From positions 186,001 through 250,000 of the forward strand of contig NZ_FXUE01000004.1 in the NCBI RefSeq assembly GCF_900182935.1: DNA of 64,000 nt, read 5' to 3'. The DNA is from Fibrobacter sp. UWB10 (GTDB lineage Bacteria > Fibrobacterota > Fibrobacteria > Fibrobacterales > Fibrobacteraceae). The position numbers and the translations under genes are program-made. Of this stretch, positions 44,146 through 56,200 are shown piece by piece. The notes below the pieces were generated by a model. The model had not been told where the DNA came from. It did not search any database and saw only the letters and a list, made by a program, of their open reading frames with translations. Position 1 is the first letter of the stretch, and each line of letters begins with the position of its first letter.

Positions 44146-47100
44146 TTACTCCTTAATATTCTTACCACCACTAATGACGTCGAAAACATTAAACGGCTGG
44201 AATCCGGCCTTGTAGAAGGCTGAAGTGGAATAAGAAGATGGATAGCGTTCTGCTGTAATTCTAAAGTGGATTTCACTAAGTAACGGGAATATAGGACTCA
44301 AGGAGCCGTGATTGTATATGGTGTCCGGATCTACAGCTCTGTTCATCATCAAGAATCTTGTTTCATCTAGAATGTCAAGCAAGGAATCAACATCCCATTT
44401 TTTATCATTGGCAGCATTGCTTGTTTTTCCTGACGGAATATTTTTTTGCTCATACTCAGAGGGCTTTGCGTTAATGATATTGTGGTTGATTGCAACAAGT
44501 ATAGCTTGTGGTGCTTCGTTGTCCGGCCTGTCAGCGTGGAATACTAAGCCAGCGTCATGTTTCTTGTACGGAATGTACTCAAGCCATGAGTCTACGACAA
44601 GACCTGCGTTGGTGCTAAGGGTCAGCTTGTCACTCGAACGCTGTAAGTTGTAGGCGTCTGTATTGTAAAGAACCATGGAATCTACATCTTGCAATTCCGA
44701 TTCATTATCAACAGATAGGCCGAGCCAATTCCCGCTAACAACTTCAGATTTGGAAGATTCCGTCTGTAGTACTGCAATCTTACCCAAATCCATATCAAAG
44801 GCCGTTTGGAACATGGAAAGCTGGTGAATATTTTTCATTCCGTCTCTAACTTCAGAAACTTCGTCTTCCCATTGGTCAAAAGCGTTGAAGTTCAAATTCT
44901 TGTAGAAATGCGGACCACTTTTTACCACTGCATCAATGTGTTCTGCTCGGTTAACCAAGTCTTTTTCAGAGGGGTTTCCCGTCAAAAGATTGAACCGTGG
45001 GATAACTTTTAAGGACTCCAATGTAAGTGTTTGAATGGCAGAAATAAGACCTTTAATGGTTAAGGCTTCCTTTGACTCTACTAAGGACTTTGCAGTTTCA
45101 ATTCTCTCTGCGAGTTTGCGTTCTGCGTCTTCCATGGTGTTCAAAAGTTCCTGTTGCAAGGACAGGGTCTTTTGCATTCTTTCAGGCCATAAATCGGGGT
45201 CTACATTTCCTGCAAATATATCAGAGTCAAACTTGCCGAGGCAATTGACAAGACCTGCCTCTACGCAAGTGCAAAGATATTCATAGGCTTCACGAATAAA
45301 CCCGTCGCTGTATAAGTCTTTCTTGTTAGACTTTCTAATCCAATTGTCGATATTGGAATGGATATTGCCTAAGCATACAATCAAGGGGTCATACCGGTAT
45401 CTTTTTAGTTCGTCAATATCGGTGAATTCTTCTTCGTCAGCACCTTCCCAAAGAGCGCTTTGCAAGTCCGAGGCGCGCATTTCTCGACTATGGAGAACGA
45501 TTGATCTTAAGGCGTTCAGACGAACTTTATCTTCTGCAAGGGTCAATTCTCCTTCTTCGGGAATCCATTTGCCGTCCACATTGTCCTCAAGAATTTCAAT
45601 GTCTCCAGAAACTCTCGGATATTTCAGTCGCCATTTGGTTTTGAGATAGTTTTTGAACGATCCTTCATAAAGTGATAAATAAAGGTATTCAGAACCGCTT
45701 ATGTCCAGATCCTTCAAAGAACAGACATGAGTGGTAAAGCTTTCAGCGGAGTCCATCTCTTTGACGAAGAACTTCAACCTGTCCATGTCGCCAATTACGC
45801 TTTCGATCCAAGCGTTTATAGAAGGTTCTGCAATATTGAATGCTTTTTTAGGCGTTTCGTCAACTTCCGGCAGCATTATGCCAGCTTTATGCGATACGAC
45901 GACGTGTTCCGAAGGAATTTTTAAAATTTCCGGTTCCGGAATGCTGCCCTTGCCGTCGGTAAGGAATTGGCCGATTGCATAGAAGGAACTCTTGTCGCCC
46001 ATGACAAGGCGGTGAACACCTTCTGAAAGCAATAGGTCGTTCAAGGCGTCGTAAGAATCCATCAAGCGTTCAATTTGCTTGAAGAATACGCGGCCTGTTT
46101 CTGTAACTTTATAGTGCGTTTGCGAATGTTCTTTTACTTCGGCAACTAAAAGCTTGTTGGTGTGATCGTTAAGATCGCGAAGCCATTCAAGACTTCCGCT
46201 GTCTTTATAATTTTCCTCCAACCAACTAGAAACGGATTTAGACCAATTCCATTCGGCAATAAACGTATTGAGAAGAGCCTCACCATTGATTACCTGCATG
46301 GAATAGTCTTGGGCTTCTTCTGTTTGAGAATTTAAATCGACAACTTGTTTGAATTGCTGGCGCAGCGGGTAAATGAATTGGTCGAGCTCCACTTTAAATA
46401 AATCGTGAGCGTCGTGCAGGTATCGTTCAAGATCAACGCCAAGAATTACGCCGGTCGACATGCCTCGTCTAACGCCGTCTACAAGGCGTAGGGCCTGGCG
46501 AACGCGCATAGATGACAAGTTTACGCAAATATGAGCGTCTGTTGCGCTTTCCTTGGATTTCAGGTAGGCGCTTCTCAAAACTGCAGTGGTCAAAGCATGT
46601 TGTAAGGATGGTGCTACAACATAGTGTCCCTTATCGTAGCCAGTATTCTTGTAAATTGTGCTTTTATTCGGGTCGAGGTCCAGCTTCATGTTGCGAATGA
46701 TATCTTGGCATTTACCGATATCATTGATTTTTTCGCGGCTGTTTTCCTTAAGATTGAATATCCATCCATAGGCGCCGATTTGCGGGGCGTCACGATGTTT
46801 CGCTCTCTTCAAACGGTCTTGGGCAGACTTGGTTACGCCCATAAACCATGCGTCCAATCGATAGGTAAACAAGTCCAAAAACTCTGCCACATAAATGGTC
46901 AGGTCTTCATCTTGTATTTCGTTTTTTAAATCTTCGCTAAGGCAATCTTTTAACTTCTCAAGGGATGCTTCCCGAGTGATGTCTATAGGCTGATCCGCAA
47001 AGAAACCCAAATCATTTAAATCAGAAATGTAGTCGGTAAAGGGTTCTTTTAAGAAATTCTTTTCTAGAAGGGGGGACCTTACTATAAATCGTTCCTCATA

Positions 47101-49047
47101 CGAGGCTGAATAGGGCGTTTGCCCTGCCATTTTCAAATAATTTTTTTCAGCTGTATCGCCTACTAAGTTTTGAGAATGTGGAATCTGACTTTTGCGAATT
47201 TCCTTCCATACTTCTGCAAGGGCGACAAACTGCCTTAGCAGTTTGGCTTCAACGCTGTCCTTATTAAAGGTTGCTAAGAACTTTTGGTAATCAACGGCAG
47301 GTAAAAAACTGTACGGAAGCGTATCCACTTTTATGGTGGGCAAAATACCACGGGCGCGGACATTGTTAATAACAAAATCTCCCACCGTATCAAGCAAATT
47401 GTTTAAGTAATCGTCATCACTTTCAATGTTGCCTTTAAAGTGATTCCATAGCTCCTGATAAACGCGTTTTGCCTTTGAGTCCTGCTTATGGTTGCCCCCT
47501 GCGACTCGTCTCCAACAGGATTCATAATCCATTCCGGTGAAGTTTGCCAATATAGAGGATTCTTCCGCAAGGTCATCATCCGTTTTATACTTATCATTAA
47601 CTTCAATGTCAAAGCGTTCTCGCTTTATTTCCTCGGCTTCATCCTTAAATTTTCCGTCAAGGCTGTTCGTAGGAGTGCCGGCGGCGACATACGAAATTCC
47701 GGACGCCGTATAGTTGTGCCCGTTAAATAGTTCCGTAAGTTTTTCTGCGCTTTCTGCTTCGGAGAAGTCGTTTATTCCTAAGACATAGATGTAATTAAAT
47801 TCATTTACATCGTTTGGTATGGGTACAGTTATGGCCATGCCGCATTTTTCAGCTTCATCGTAATCAGTCATCCATTTGGCGCCACCCTTGATAACCATAT
47901 CTCCATTGCTGTTGATTTGGAATGGAGAAACTTTATGGCCGTTTTCATCTACTTCCTGTTCGTTGGGGTCTATACCCATTTGAAGGTCCGAAGGAATATC
48001 ATTGGAGTAGGCGTAAATTAGATCCTTGTTTCCGTTGGCAACTTCTCCTATAAAGAAGAATTTTTGGGGCAATATGTTAGATATCGGTATGTCAAGCTTC
48101 GTAGTTTCGTTGACCTTGTTGAAGCTAAAAAGAGATTTGTCGGTTAGATAACTCTTTATCATATCGTCAAGAGTTATTCTATTTTTTGCCATGGTATTTA
48201 TGAATTCATCCACATCTTTCCGCAGCGAAAGCAGAACGGTATAATCAACATCCCATAGTTCAAGACGGCGACAGTTTTCTCTAATTTTTTTAGAATTACG
48301 TTCGTAGAAATTAATGTAGTCGTCCAGATTTCGAGAAAGGTAAGCGATTGTATTGCTGATGTTGTCGTATAGGTAATCCACGACATATTTGCAACTAGAA
48401 ATGCCTGTCTTTATTTCGAAAAGCATTCTTTGAACATCGAATAACTTTGTACGAACGTAAAATTCTACTAGGTATTCGTCTGTTGCTGGAGTTTTGTCCT
48501 CATCAGGAATACTGTCGTCATATTCGTCGTCGTTACTGGTCGTTCTGTAATCATCTTCATTAAGATGCTGCGTTATAATAGACAAATGGTCGTATATCGT
48601 TTTGCAGTTTTCTTCAATGGTCGCCATATTACTATAGGGGCGACGATAAAATAATTTTTGGCCGGGCCTGTAGTCGTCTATATAATCTGGCCTTAAACAT
48701 CTACAAATCCAGGCGGCACGATAAACGGGATACTTTCTGCAAAGAACTTCCCATGCTTCATATTCCCTTATGTCACTACCACTGGCAATGTACCATTGAA
48801 TCCAAAAGAACTTGCCGTCTTCAATTTCTTCCTTGGTCAATTTCTCGGTGTGGTAATCCAGCATAATTTCATCTGGAATTACTCTTACACAAAGCTGCTT
48901 TTGTTCTTTTACCTTGCGAAAATGGGTTTCCAAACGCAAAGGGAACATCATAAACGGGCGTTGAACTATAGTATCCTTGAGGATTTCGTTCAACTTATTC
49001 TTATTCAAGTTGTTTAGGCGATTAGTATTGTTTTGGGACATTGTCAT
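44146..49047 (-). CDS. Uncharacterised 1633-residue protein of the giant-protein operon
   Basis: The start at 49047 overlaps the previous stop by one base (TAATG); an ATG two codons later is possible. No signal peptide. The N-terminal block PLRLETHF (36-43), RVIPDEIMLDYH (55-66) and YRAAWICRCLRP (109-120) is a pattern I recall from uncharacterised large proteins in other bacteria. The middle is mainly helical, with a likely coiled coil (QELLNTMEDAERKLAERIE) in the last third. The end has PIFPLLSEIHFRI and AFYKAGFQPFNVFDVISGG. No enzyme motif is recognised. It may be a structural protein of a large assembly together with its neighbours. Confidence 0.7.
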   Translation of the reverse strand: MTMSQNNTNRLNNLNKNKLNEILKDTIVQRPFMMFPLRLETHFRKVKEQKQLCVRVIPDEIMLDYHTEKLTKEEIEDGKFFWIQWYIASGSDIREYEAWEVLCRKYPVYRAAWICRCLRPDYIDDYRPGQKLFYRRPYSNMATIEENCKTIYDHLSIITQHLNEDDYRTTSNDDEYDDSIPDEDKTPATDEYLVEFYVRTKLFDVQRMLFEIKTGISSCKYVVDYLYDNISNTIAYLSRNLDDYINFYERNSKKIRENCRRLELWDVDYTVLLSLRKDVDEFINTMAKNRITLDDMIKSYLTDKSLFSFNKVNETTKLDIPISNILPQKFFFIGEVANGNKDLIYAYSNDIPSDLQMGIDPNEQEVDENGHKVSPFQINSNGDMVIKGGAKWMTDYDEAEKCGMAITVPIPNDVNEFNYIYVLGINDFSEAESAEKLTELFNGHNYTASGISYVAAGTPTNSLDGKFKDEAEEIKRERFDIEVNDKYKTDDDLAEESSILANFTGMDYESCWRRVAGGNHKQDSKAKRVYQELWNHFKGNIESDDDYLNNLLDTVGDFVINNVRARGILPTIKVDTLPYSFLPAVDYQKFLATFNKDSVEAKLLRQFVALAEVWKEIRKSQIPHSQNLVGDTAEKNYLKMAGQTPYSASYEERFIVRSPLLEKNFLKEPFTDYISDLNDLGFFADQPIDITREASLEKLKDCLSEDLKNEIQDEDLTIYVAEFLDLFTYRLDAWFMGVTKSAQDRLKRAKHRDAPQIGAYGWIFNLKENSREKINDIGKCQDIIRNMKLDLDPNKSTIYKNTGYDKGHYVVAPSLQHALTTAVLRSAYLKSKESATDAHICVNLSSMRVRQALRLVDGVRRGMSTGVILGVDLERYLHDAHDLFKVELDQFIYPLRQQFKQVVDLNSQTEEAQDYSMQVINGEALLNTFIAEWNWSKSVSSWLEENYKDSGSLEWLRDLNDHTNKLLVAEVKEHSQTHYKVTETGRVFFKQIERLMDSYDALNDLLLSEGVHRLVMGDKSSFYAIGQFLTDGKGSIPEPEILKIPSEHVVVSHKAGIMLPEVDETPKKAFNIAEPSINAWIESVIGDMDRLKFFVKEMDSAESFTTHVCSLKDLDISGSEYLYLSLYEGSFKNYLKTKWRLKYPRVSGDIEILEDNVDGKWIPEEGELTLAEDKVRLNALRSIVLHSREMRASDLQSALWEGADEEEFTDIDELKRYRYDPLIVCLGNIHSNIDNWIRKSNKKDLYSDGFIREAYEYLCTCVEAGLVNCLGKFDSDIFAGNVDPDLWPERMQKTLSLQQELLNTMEDAERKLAERIETAKSLVESKEALTIKGLISAIQTLTLESLKVIPRFNLLTGNPSEKDLVNRAEHIDAVVKSGPHFYKNLNFNAFDQWEDEVSEVRDGMKNIHQLSMFQTAFDMDLGKIAVLQTESSKSEVVSGNWLGLSVDNESELQDVDSMVLYNTDAYNLQRSSDKLTLSTNAGLVVDSWLEYIPYKKHDAGLVFHADRPDNEAPQAILVAINHNIINAKPSEYEQKNIPSGKTSNAANDKKWDVDSLLDILDETRFLMMNRAVDPDTIYNHGSLSPIFPLLSEIHFRITAERYPSSYSTSAFYKAGFQPFNVFDVISGGKNIKE

Positions 49048-52000
49048 TAATTCTTTTTAAGAAAGGTTAAAACGTGGCGGCCGATTGTAGACGGTGTATC
49101 TAGGTGGGCATTAGCATATCCTGCAGAGGTGTCGCCGAATTCCGCGTCAGATCTAGCTTTTTCCTTAAAGGCAAGGTCCTCGACAACTTGCTTAAAGGCT
49201 AGCAAATATCCTTGGTTCGGCCCTTCGGGAGAGCCTAAGGCTTCTGCTAGGCTTATTTTAAATCCGACAATAAGGACGTCCTTTATATAAGCTTCTGAAA
49301 CTGGTTTTATGATCGCAGCATTGTCAACATTATCTGCAAAGCTGAATGTTATTGTGCCGTCTGTTTTTACAGATGCTTTAGCCTTATGGAGGAATATCTC
49401 GGTATAGGGGTATAGCTTGACAAGGTCTCCCTTGATTGCGAACAATAACAAGCCGTCTTTACCTGCACAATGATTTTTCCCGAGATTGTTTGTCCATGTA
49501 TGCAAGGATTTTACGTCAAAGAAATCATCTTTACGAATAGACTCTACATCGGTTTCGGAATCCCAGAACTTTTTGAAATAAGAACCTCGTTGATCCGTGG
49601 GGTATTCACGCCACAAAAGCTCACGACCCATTTCTGTGTTCATGCCGCATAAATAGGCTTCCACAAAGGCGGTGTTATTTTCGAACATGGCAACACTGTT
49701 GTTGGGAATATCTTCAATACACGGGAGTATAAACTTGTCCGAGAATTGCTTGAGGTAATAGTAAACCGGTTCCGGGAATATGGGATAAGCCATAATGGGA
49801 TACCTGGATTGAAGAAGATCTTCAATGTATTTGTCTTGCAACTCTTTATTGGAGAAGAATTCTTTGTAATAACCAGATGCAACTTCCCAAATTCGGTTGT
49901 ATGTTTGGTCGTCAAGGACGTCTTTTTTCAAATCGTCAATATCTTTGCAGCTGTCTTGATCTTGCTCTGGGGCTTCTTCTGCCTTTGCTGGAGACAATTC
50001 TTCTAGCTCTTTTACAAATTTATCGAGTTGCAGCCATGACGCGTAAATTGGAGCATTGGTTATGTTGGCAAATTCATTGAGCATGTCGTTATTGATGAGG
50101 AATTTGACATAATCATATGCAGTTTCAAACTTCTGTATGTCGTTGCTTGAACTGTCAATCGTCAGGTTTATTCTGTCAGGATTGCTAGACAAGATTTTTA
50201 TTATTTTGTCTTTTACGCCTGGTCGAATTCCTGATTTTAAGGTCGTGTCTTGTAATTCCAAAACGTCATATTCTAGATTGTCGCCTTCTTCAACAACGTT
50301 ATAGTAACTTTCGTCTGGTTTGTAGAACTTGTAATGATAGGAATCAGAAAGTTTTCGTTTCCATTTGGCAGGCTTATAATAGTACAGTTTTTTCTCATTT
50401 ACATTGTATTCGTACTTTGCTTCTTCTGATGCAGAAGAAGCGTAAATAAATGTGTCTCGGGCGGCGAAACCATTGTATTCTTGGATGTCGGAAAAATAAT
50501 CGTAAAGTTTACCACATTCAAGCCAGATTTCGGCGTTGTTTTTTATATTAAAACTGTTTAGGCTGATTGTCTGTTCGTAATTCGTTAATCGAATATATTT
50601 GCAAATTTCCGGTGAACCAGGATTTGTTATATGTATGCATGCGTAAAGGTCACGACCATTTTTATTGTTGAAATGTTTAATAACGAACGAGCTTATTTTT
50701 CTCTTCCATTTTCTTTCATCTCGACTTCCGGTTGTTTTTTTATCATAAAATAATTTCCCTGATGCATATCCTTCTGTTTTTAAAGAAGAAGTTGTCTCTA
50801 TTCTATGTCCTTTTCCCAGAGTAGTTTCGCATTCAAAATTAGGGTCTTGAATCTGGCTTTCTGTCAGTGTTTCGTATTGATGATAACCGTAAGATGATGT
50901 TGGAACATCGTAAAGATATTGCAATACGTTTTTGTACCGATCGTCTTTTTTAGCCTTGCCCTTTGAAACAAAATAAAAACCTTTTGAGTAATTGGTGTTA
51001 TATGGCATGTATGTAATCAGCTTCTCACATCCAAAAAGCTTTTCATACATAGTGTCTGGCAGCCCCCAAACAACATCATAGTAGAGGGCGATATGTGATG
51101 AATAAGCAGACTCTGTAATATAGCGTTCATCAACTTTATTCAGAGAACAACATGCTGTTGAATCTAGGTCTTTGACTTTTTCAAACCAAGTACTATTTTC
51201 GAAATTTGTATAAATATGTCCGTTTTCGAGTCTTCCCCAAGTATATTTGTCGCTATAATCTAAATAGCTGCAAAAGTGATTGTTGTACTGATTTATGCCG
51301 GCGTTCAATCCATCTTTGGGGAGAATGCCGTAAAAATGTTTCCAATCTTTGCATGAGCCTTTGCAGACTTTTAAGTAATTTCCGAGGACATTTCCTACAA
51401 TAAAATCAGAAATCTTGCTCAGCAAAGCTTCTTTGGTCGTTGCAAGTTGCTCCACTGTAGGAAGGTTATAGAAGGTATGCCATTCATCATTAAAAATCTG
51501 ATGCGCGGCAATGTTTTCCATCATTGTGGTCAAATTCAAATTTTTGAATTTCTGCGCTAAACGATCTGTTACACGCTGGAATGTTGCTGAAGCGAAGGCG
51601 GCAGGAATTCCCTTGTCATTCAAAATGTCATTTAGCGATTTTCCGTTGCTGCCAGATTTCGTATTTTGCATGGTGGACAAACGTTGCATGAATCCGGCGA
51701 TAAAGGCGTTTTCGTTTTGATTCATCCATTCGTAATTCATGCCCTTGACGGATTTGTTGACGCCAATACTCAGAATTCTCTGATATAGTGTTCTGTTAAG
51801 GGTTTGTATTGCTTCTACTTGTTTCCAAGCTCTGTTTACAAACTCTTCCTGATGCTTCTGAATGGTCTTTTTACCAAGGCCTGCAACGGCCCTATAATGG
51901 AGATCTAAGTTGACTTGACGTACCCATTCAGGAGAATCCTTGTGACCGAGCGATGTGGCCATGCTGTGCTTTCCTCCGTATATAGGAGGAACTACCCACG

Positions 52001-53192
52001 GATCATCATTTTCTTGCTCATTTTCGTTCTTGCTTTCGCTAATATCTTGTTTGTTCTCTGCAAAAACGGGGCTTCGACTAAGTAAACGGAACAATCTACC
52101 ATAAAGTTCATTTTCATCCTGCCGTTTGGGATCCGGAAAAGAATCTGGATTTTTCAGCTTTGGATCATTGGTGGGAACCTTTGTTGCCGCAGGCATTAAA
52201 ATGGTTTTGGTTGCAGATTGATTTTCTAGTCCCTTACCTAAAGAGGTTACATCAACATCAATGCCTGTCTTGCTTGCTTCATAAACATCTAGGTTTTCAA
52301 CCAAGGTGTCGAAACTATATGTGCCTGTTTTAAAATTCCATGTATAATATACAGGGAATGTTAAGGGGGAGGGGTGTTTGTCGCCCTCGGTTTGTTCGTC
52401 AAAGGTGTTTTCCCAAGAAGGGGCCTGGGCAATAACATCTTTGAGTTTTTCTGAAGAAAAGCCTATACCACGACGTCTACCAACTTCAAAAACGGGAATG
52501 ACCACAGCTGTGTAATTTGTATTGCCGTCCAAAGGAACGCCTTCTCGGCGCGTCCCCAAGAGCCTACAGAAGCGGGCGTTCTTACCGGAATCCGTTTGTG
52601 CATGGGCTGCTTTCCATATATCTTCTTTTTGAGGGAAAATAGCAGGGTATTCATCTTTGGTTATTTTGAACGTGACAATTTTGTTGCCATTTCCACTATT
52701 CTGTATTTCACACTTGGACGAATCACACACCACAAGAGCTATCCATGGACGAAGTTTGTCGCCTTTGGGTGCTGCAGGAGTGTATCGCCAGGCAAAATCA
52801 GGGTCCCAAAATTCTATGTAAGGAAGATAATCACTAGAAAAACCTTCCGTACCGGCTGCTGGGGAAACGTTCATAATGGCGTTTGAATTTATGGATAGAA
52901 TGTCTCCGGGGCCTGCAATTGCAATCTGTTTGGATTCAGGGGTGATTGCAGTAAGGGATGCTACGCCTTCTTTATCTTCGGGCAAAAATTCTTGTTCAGA
53001 CATTCCACTTGCGATTTTTGCCGTGACGTCTATAATCGCTCGTTGGCGATATAAGGAATCACTATTGCTATCATTGCCAAGTTCATCTGATTGAGTTATC
53101 CTTGTGGAGATGCCCTTTCTTACGAAGGGTGTAAAGAATCCATTCGTGTTAATAACTTCTTTCATGTCGTTACTATTGTTTGTTTGGCCCAT
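49047..53192 (-). CDS. Uncharacterised 1381-residue protein of the giant-protein operon
   Basis: It starts 19 bases after the first giant gene stops. No signal peptide. The N-terminal WDPDFAWRYTPAAP (129-142) with LRPWIALVV (147-155) is a motif pair I recall from uncharacterised proteins that occur with relatives of the other giant proteins. A helical middle with RLSTMQNT and VNRAWKQVEAIQTLN is followed by a long, Tyr/Lys/Asp-rich region without recognisable domains (about 690-1100). The end (ISLAEALGSPEGPNQGYLLAFKQVVEDL) is followed by a short flexible tail. No known catalytic motif. Function unknown; probably acts with the other three. Confidence 0.7.
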   Translation of the reverse strand: MGQTNNSNDMKEVINTNGFFTPFVRKGISTRITQSDELGNDSNSDSLYRQRAIIDVTAKIASGMSEQEFLPEDKEGVASLTAITPESKQIAIAGPGDILSINSNAIMNVSPAAGTEGFSSDYLPYIEFWDPDFAWRYTPAAPKGDKLRPWIALVVCDSSKCEIQNSGNGNKIVTFKITKDEYPAIFPQKEDIWKAAHAQTDSGKNARFCRLLGTRREGVPLDGNTNYTAVVIPVFEVGRRRGIGFSSEKLKDVIAQAPSWENTFDEQTEGDKHPSPLTFPVYYTWNFKTGTYSFDTLVENLDVYEASKTGIDVDVTSLGKGLENQSATKTILMPAATKVPTNDPKLKNPDSFPDPKRQDENELYGRLFRLLSRSPVFAENKQDISESKNENEQENDDPWVVPPIYGGKHSMATSLGHKDSPEWVRQVNLDLHYRAVAGLGKKTIQKHQEEFVNRAWKQVEAIQTLNRTLYQRILSIGVNKSVKGMNYEWMNQNENAFIAGFMQRLSTMQNTKSGSNGKSLNDILNDKGIPAAFASATFQRVTDRLAQKFKNLNLTTMMENIAAHQIFNDEWHTFYNLPTVEQLATTKEALLSKISDFIVGNVLGNYLKVCKGSCKDWKHFYGILPKDGLNAGINQYNNHFCSYLDYSDKYTWGRLENGHIYTNFENSTWFEKVKDLDSTACCSLNKVDERYITESAYSSHIALYYDVVWGLPDTMYEKLFGCEKLITYMPYNTNYSKGFYFVSKGKAKKDDRYKNVLQYLYDVPTSSYGYHQYETLTESQIQDPNFECETTLGKGHRIETTSSLKTEGYASGKLFYDKKTTGSRDERKWKRKISSFVIKHFNNKNGRDLYACIHITNPGSPEICKYIRLTNYEQTISLNSFNIKNNAEIWLECGKLYDYFSDIQEYNGFAARDTFIYASSASEEAKYEYNVNEKKLYYYKPAKWKRKLSDSYHYKFYKPDESYYNVVEEGDNLEYDVLELQDTTLKSGIRPGVKDKIIKILSSNPDRINLTIDSSSNDIQKFETAYDYVKFLINNDMLNEFANITNAPIYASWLQLDKFVKELEELSPAKAEEAPEQDQDSCKDIDDLKKDVLDDQTYNRIWEVASGYYKEFFSNKELQDKYIEDLLQSRYPIMAYPIFPEPVYYYLKQFSDKFILPCIEDIPNNSVAMFENNTAFVEAYLCGMNTEMGRELLWREYPTDQRGSYFKKFWDSETDVESIRKDDFFDVKSLHTWTNNLGKNHCAGKDGLLLFAIKGDLVKLYPYTEIFLHKAKASVKTDGTITFSFADNVDNAAIIKPVSEAYIKDVLIVGFKISLAEALGSPEGPNQGYLLAFKQVVEDLAFKEKARSDAEFGDTSAGYANAHLDTPSTIGRHVLTFLKKN

Positions 53193-53211
53193 AATTCACT
53201 AGTGGTAAAGA

Positions 53212-56200
53212 TTAAACATTCTTAATTTTGTCAGAGAGCTGAGATTTGTAAGTGTCTGCAAGAGCCTGATCAGTCTGCTTGACATATCTGTCAAATCCGG
53301 CGGCAGTCCTTCGCAGAGCGGCTCTCATTGTGTTTGCAGAAGACTTTTGGGTGCTCTGGAGTGTGCTTGCGGAAGACGATTTATTTGAATCGCTAGAGCA
53401 ATAGGTTTCCCAAAAATCTTTGTTGCATTTTCCAAAGTTGTCTTCGCATATTTCATAGTTTTCTTCAAAAGAAATATCATCGAAACCTGAAATATCTTTG
53501 CCTACGGTTGCTTTGATTCGGAAGCCGGAGTGCATGTCTTCGTAAGACGGATAAGAAAGCTTTTCTTTTTCGCTCAGTCTCTTCACAAGGCTAGGCGCAA
53601 AGGAATTCATTTCTGCGTCGTATTCAACAGTGCGTCCGCCAATTGTTATTTCCTTGATTGCAAGGAAATTGCAGTCGTTTACGGTTCCTTCGCCGTAGCA
53701 TTCCATCTTTTTATAGAACGGAACAGCAGATTGCGTAAACATGATGCTTTCTGAAGGCTGCATCACAAAGTCGTTACGGTCGAATTCCACCATGGAGACC
53801 ATGTTGTCGACAAGATCCGTGGAAATAAACTTCCAGTTGTTCCTGTCATTAAAGGCGTCGGTGTAAAGCGGCAGTACGTCAATACGGCTACGGTTGTCGT
53901 CGACCTGCTTTTTGCCCCAAGTAAGACTGAAGGATACCTTAATCTTAATGAACAGCACCCAGAAACTAGCTGTACCCTTGGCATGCCACTGAGCAGGGCC
54001 ACCAAGTTCAAAGTCAAGGCTAATGGAGCAAATGGTGCAACTGCCCACCTTGACTGCAAGTCCTGCGGACATGTCTACAACAAACATAAAGGGGTGGAAC
54101 TGGAATAGAGCATTGAATCCCGCATATCCAGTGATTCCAAACTTGTCCCAACCAATTTTCATCTGGAAATCGGTACCGAACTGGACTGTATTCGAAGTTA
54201 TCGCGAAGTAAGCTTCCAACGACATTTTCAAAATGTCATAATCCAGTTTCATTCCCATGCGCTTCATGTCTGGAAGGTTGAAGCCGCTTTCAGGTTTGTA
54301 CTGCGGATGGAAACCGCCTGCCGATAATATAAATCCTTTCGTGCTGCCGGCCCAGTAAATGCGCAAGGCCACATCGCCATAAAGGTCAATACCTACAATA
54401 TGGGAATCGTACAGGTGGGCGTCAAAGAAGATTCCCTTATCGGCCTGATAGCCGCCCATAAAGCTTGCGTTAATGGCGATTAGCTTTTTAGCGCTTTCAT
54501 TTTCAATTTTTACTGCGATGTTACCGGCAATAATAATGGCTACTGGGCTCGGAGCCTGTATAAATAAGCCGAGGTCCGCTTTAAGGATTTCTCCCCAGGT
54601 GATTTGCCCGAGGAGACCAAAATACATTTGCCCTTCATGAATGGGGTAGTAATTATCGATATTTGCAAGGATTTTTTCGATATCCTTGTCAATATCCTTT
54701 GTCAGCAAAACAGAAGTGAGAGTTCCGTCGTATACGGCATCGCGTAGCTTATCAATGTTTAGTGCGCGGTTTACGCCAAGGGAGCCGCCAATAGCGGTCA
54801 ACGAGAATCCCATGCCCAACTGAATGCCCGGGGTAAAGAATACGCTCAGGGCTCCGCTAAAGGAGTACGGCGTATTGTTCTTGCCCGTGGTGAACAGGAT
54901 TCTTCCACTGGCACCACACTTGTCAAGAATGGTCAGTTCCACTTGTCCAAAGAAGCGGCCCTTTTCTTCGTTCCAGTCCACAAAGCCTGAACCCTTGACA
55001 GCCTCTACGTCGATAGAAATGCCAAGGCCGCTGGGGAACTTGAACTTCGGAGATATTTTGAAAGAACCCGGCTTAAAATTGGAGTCTAAGACGTTGCATT
55101 TAATACCGAGCCCCATTTCGGGGAAGGTGATAACGATACCTTCCAAGTCCACAACAAAGGTTGTCAACAGGTTGGCTAGGAGATTTCCCTTTTCGCCGCC
55201 GATTTCCAAATTGATGTTGTTGAACTTGATAAATTTCAAGTCAATATCACTGTTGATGGGAATATTGACATAGAGTCCGCCATCTATATTGAATCCGTCA
55301 CTTAGGGAATAGCCTACATCAAGTTTGCTTAGCTTAATGGCTATATCGTCCTTCAAAATTTTCTTGAAAAAGTCATTTTGATTACGGAGTTTTAAAGTAA
55401 GGACTAGGGTATCTAATGTGCCGTTTACACCGAAGTCAAAACCCTTGTTGTCAGAACCTTTCTTGTTGTAGGAAAGGGATGTTGACAAGGAGTAATTTTT
55501 TATAGACAGCGAAGCAATGTTTGTGTCGAAGAAACTTAAATCGCCAGCCCCTTCTTTTCTGCTGAATCTTAAAGAGGCGTTTGCACTAACGGAATCTTTA
55601 TCGCCACTTGCATTAAATAGGTTGCTTCCGATAGGCTTGCTTACATCAACAAAAATATTCGTTGTCTCTTCTGAATTTTGCTTGTTGGTATCAATGTTGT
55701 TGTTTAAACCAAAATCATCTTTAAATTCTAGTTTATGATTTTTGCCGATGTTGATAGTGAGACCAGATGAGTGGTCTAGAATAGGGACTATGTAAAGACC
55801 TTCGTGTTTCTCGCCATCAACAGTTTTCTCACCTGCAAACAGTACGAGTTGTATGCAAACATTGGCTTCTCCGTTGGCGCTTCCGCTGTTGTCTGTAATT
55901 TTTTTAGTCCAGATGTCTACAATCAAGATGTTGTTTTCGGCATCAAACTTGTAATCGGGCAATTTGATGTTCTCTAAACAAACCGGAAGTTCTGGAATCT
56001 TGCAGATCTCGAAAGCCTTCTCCCTGATTTGTTTTGGAATGGCTTTGATTACCTTTACAGCAAATAGGAAACCGCTCTTCCAGGTGTCTACTTTTGGGGC
56101 TTCATCGGCCAAATCCTTGACATCGCTGACGAGCTTCTCAACTACAGGAATTGTGTTGATGATTTCGTCAATGACGGAGTCAACATTATCTAACAAGTTC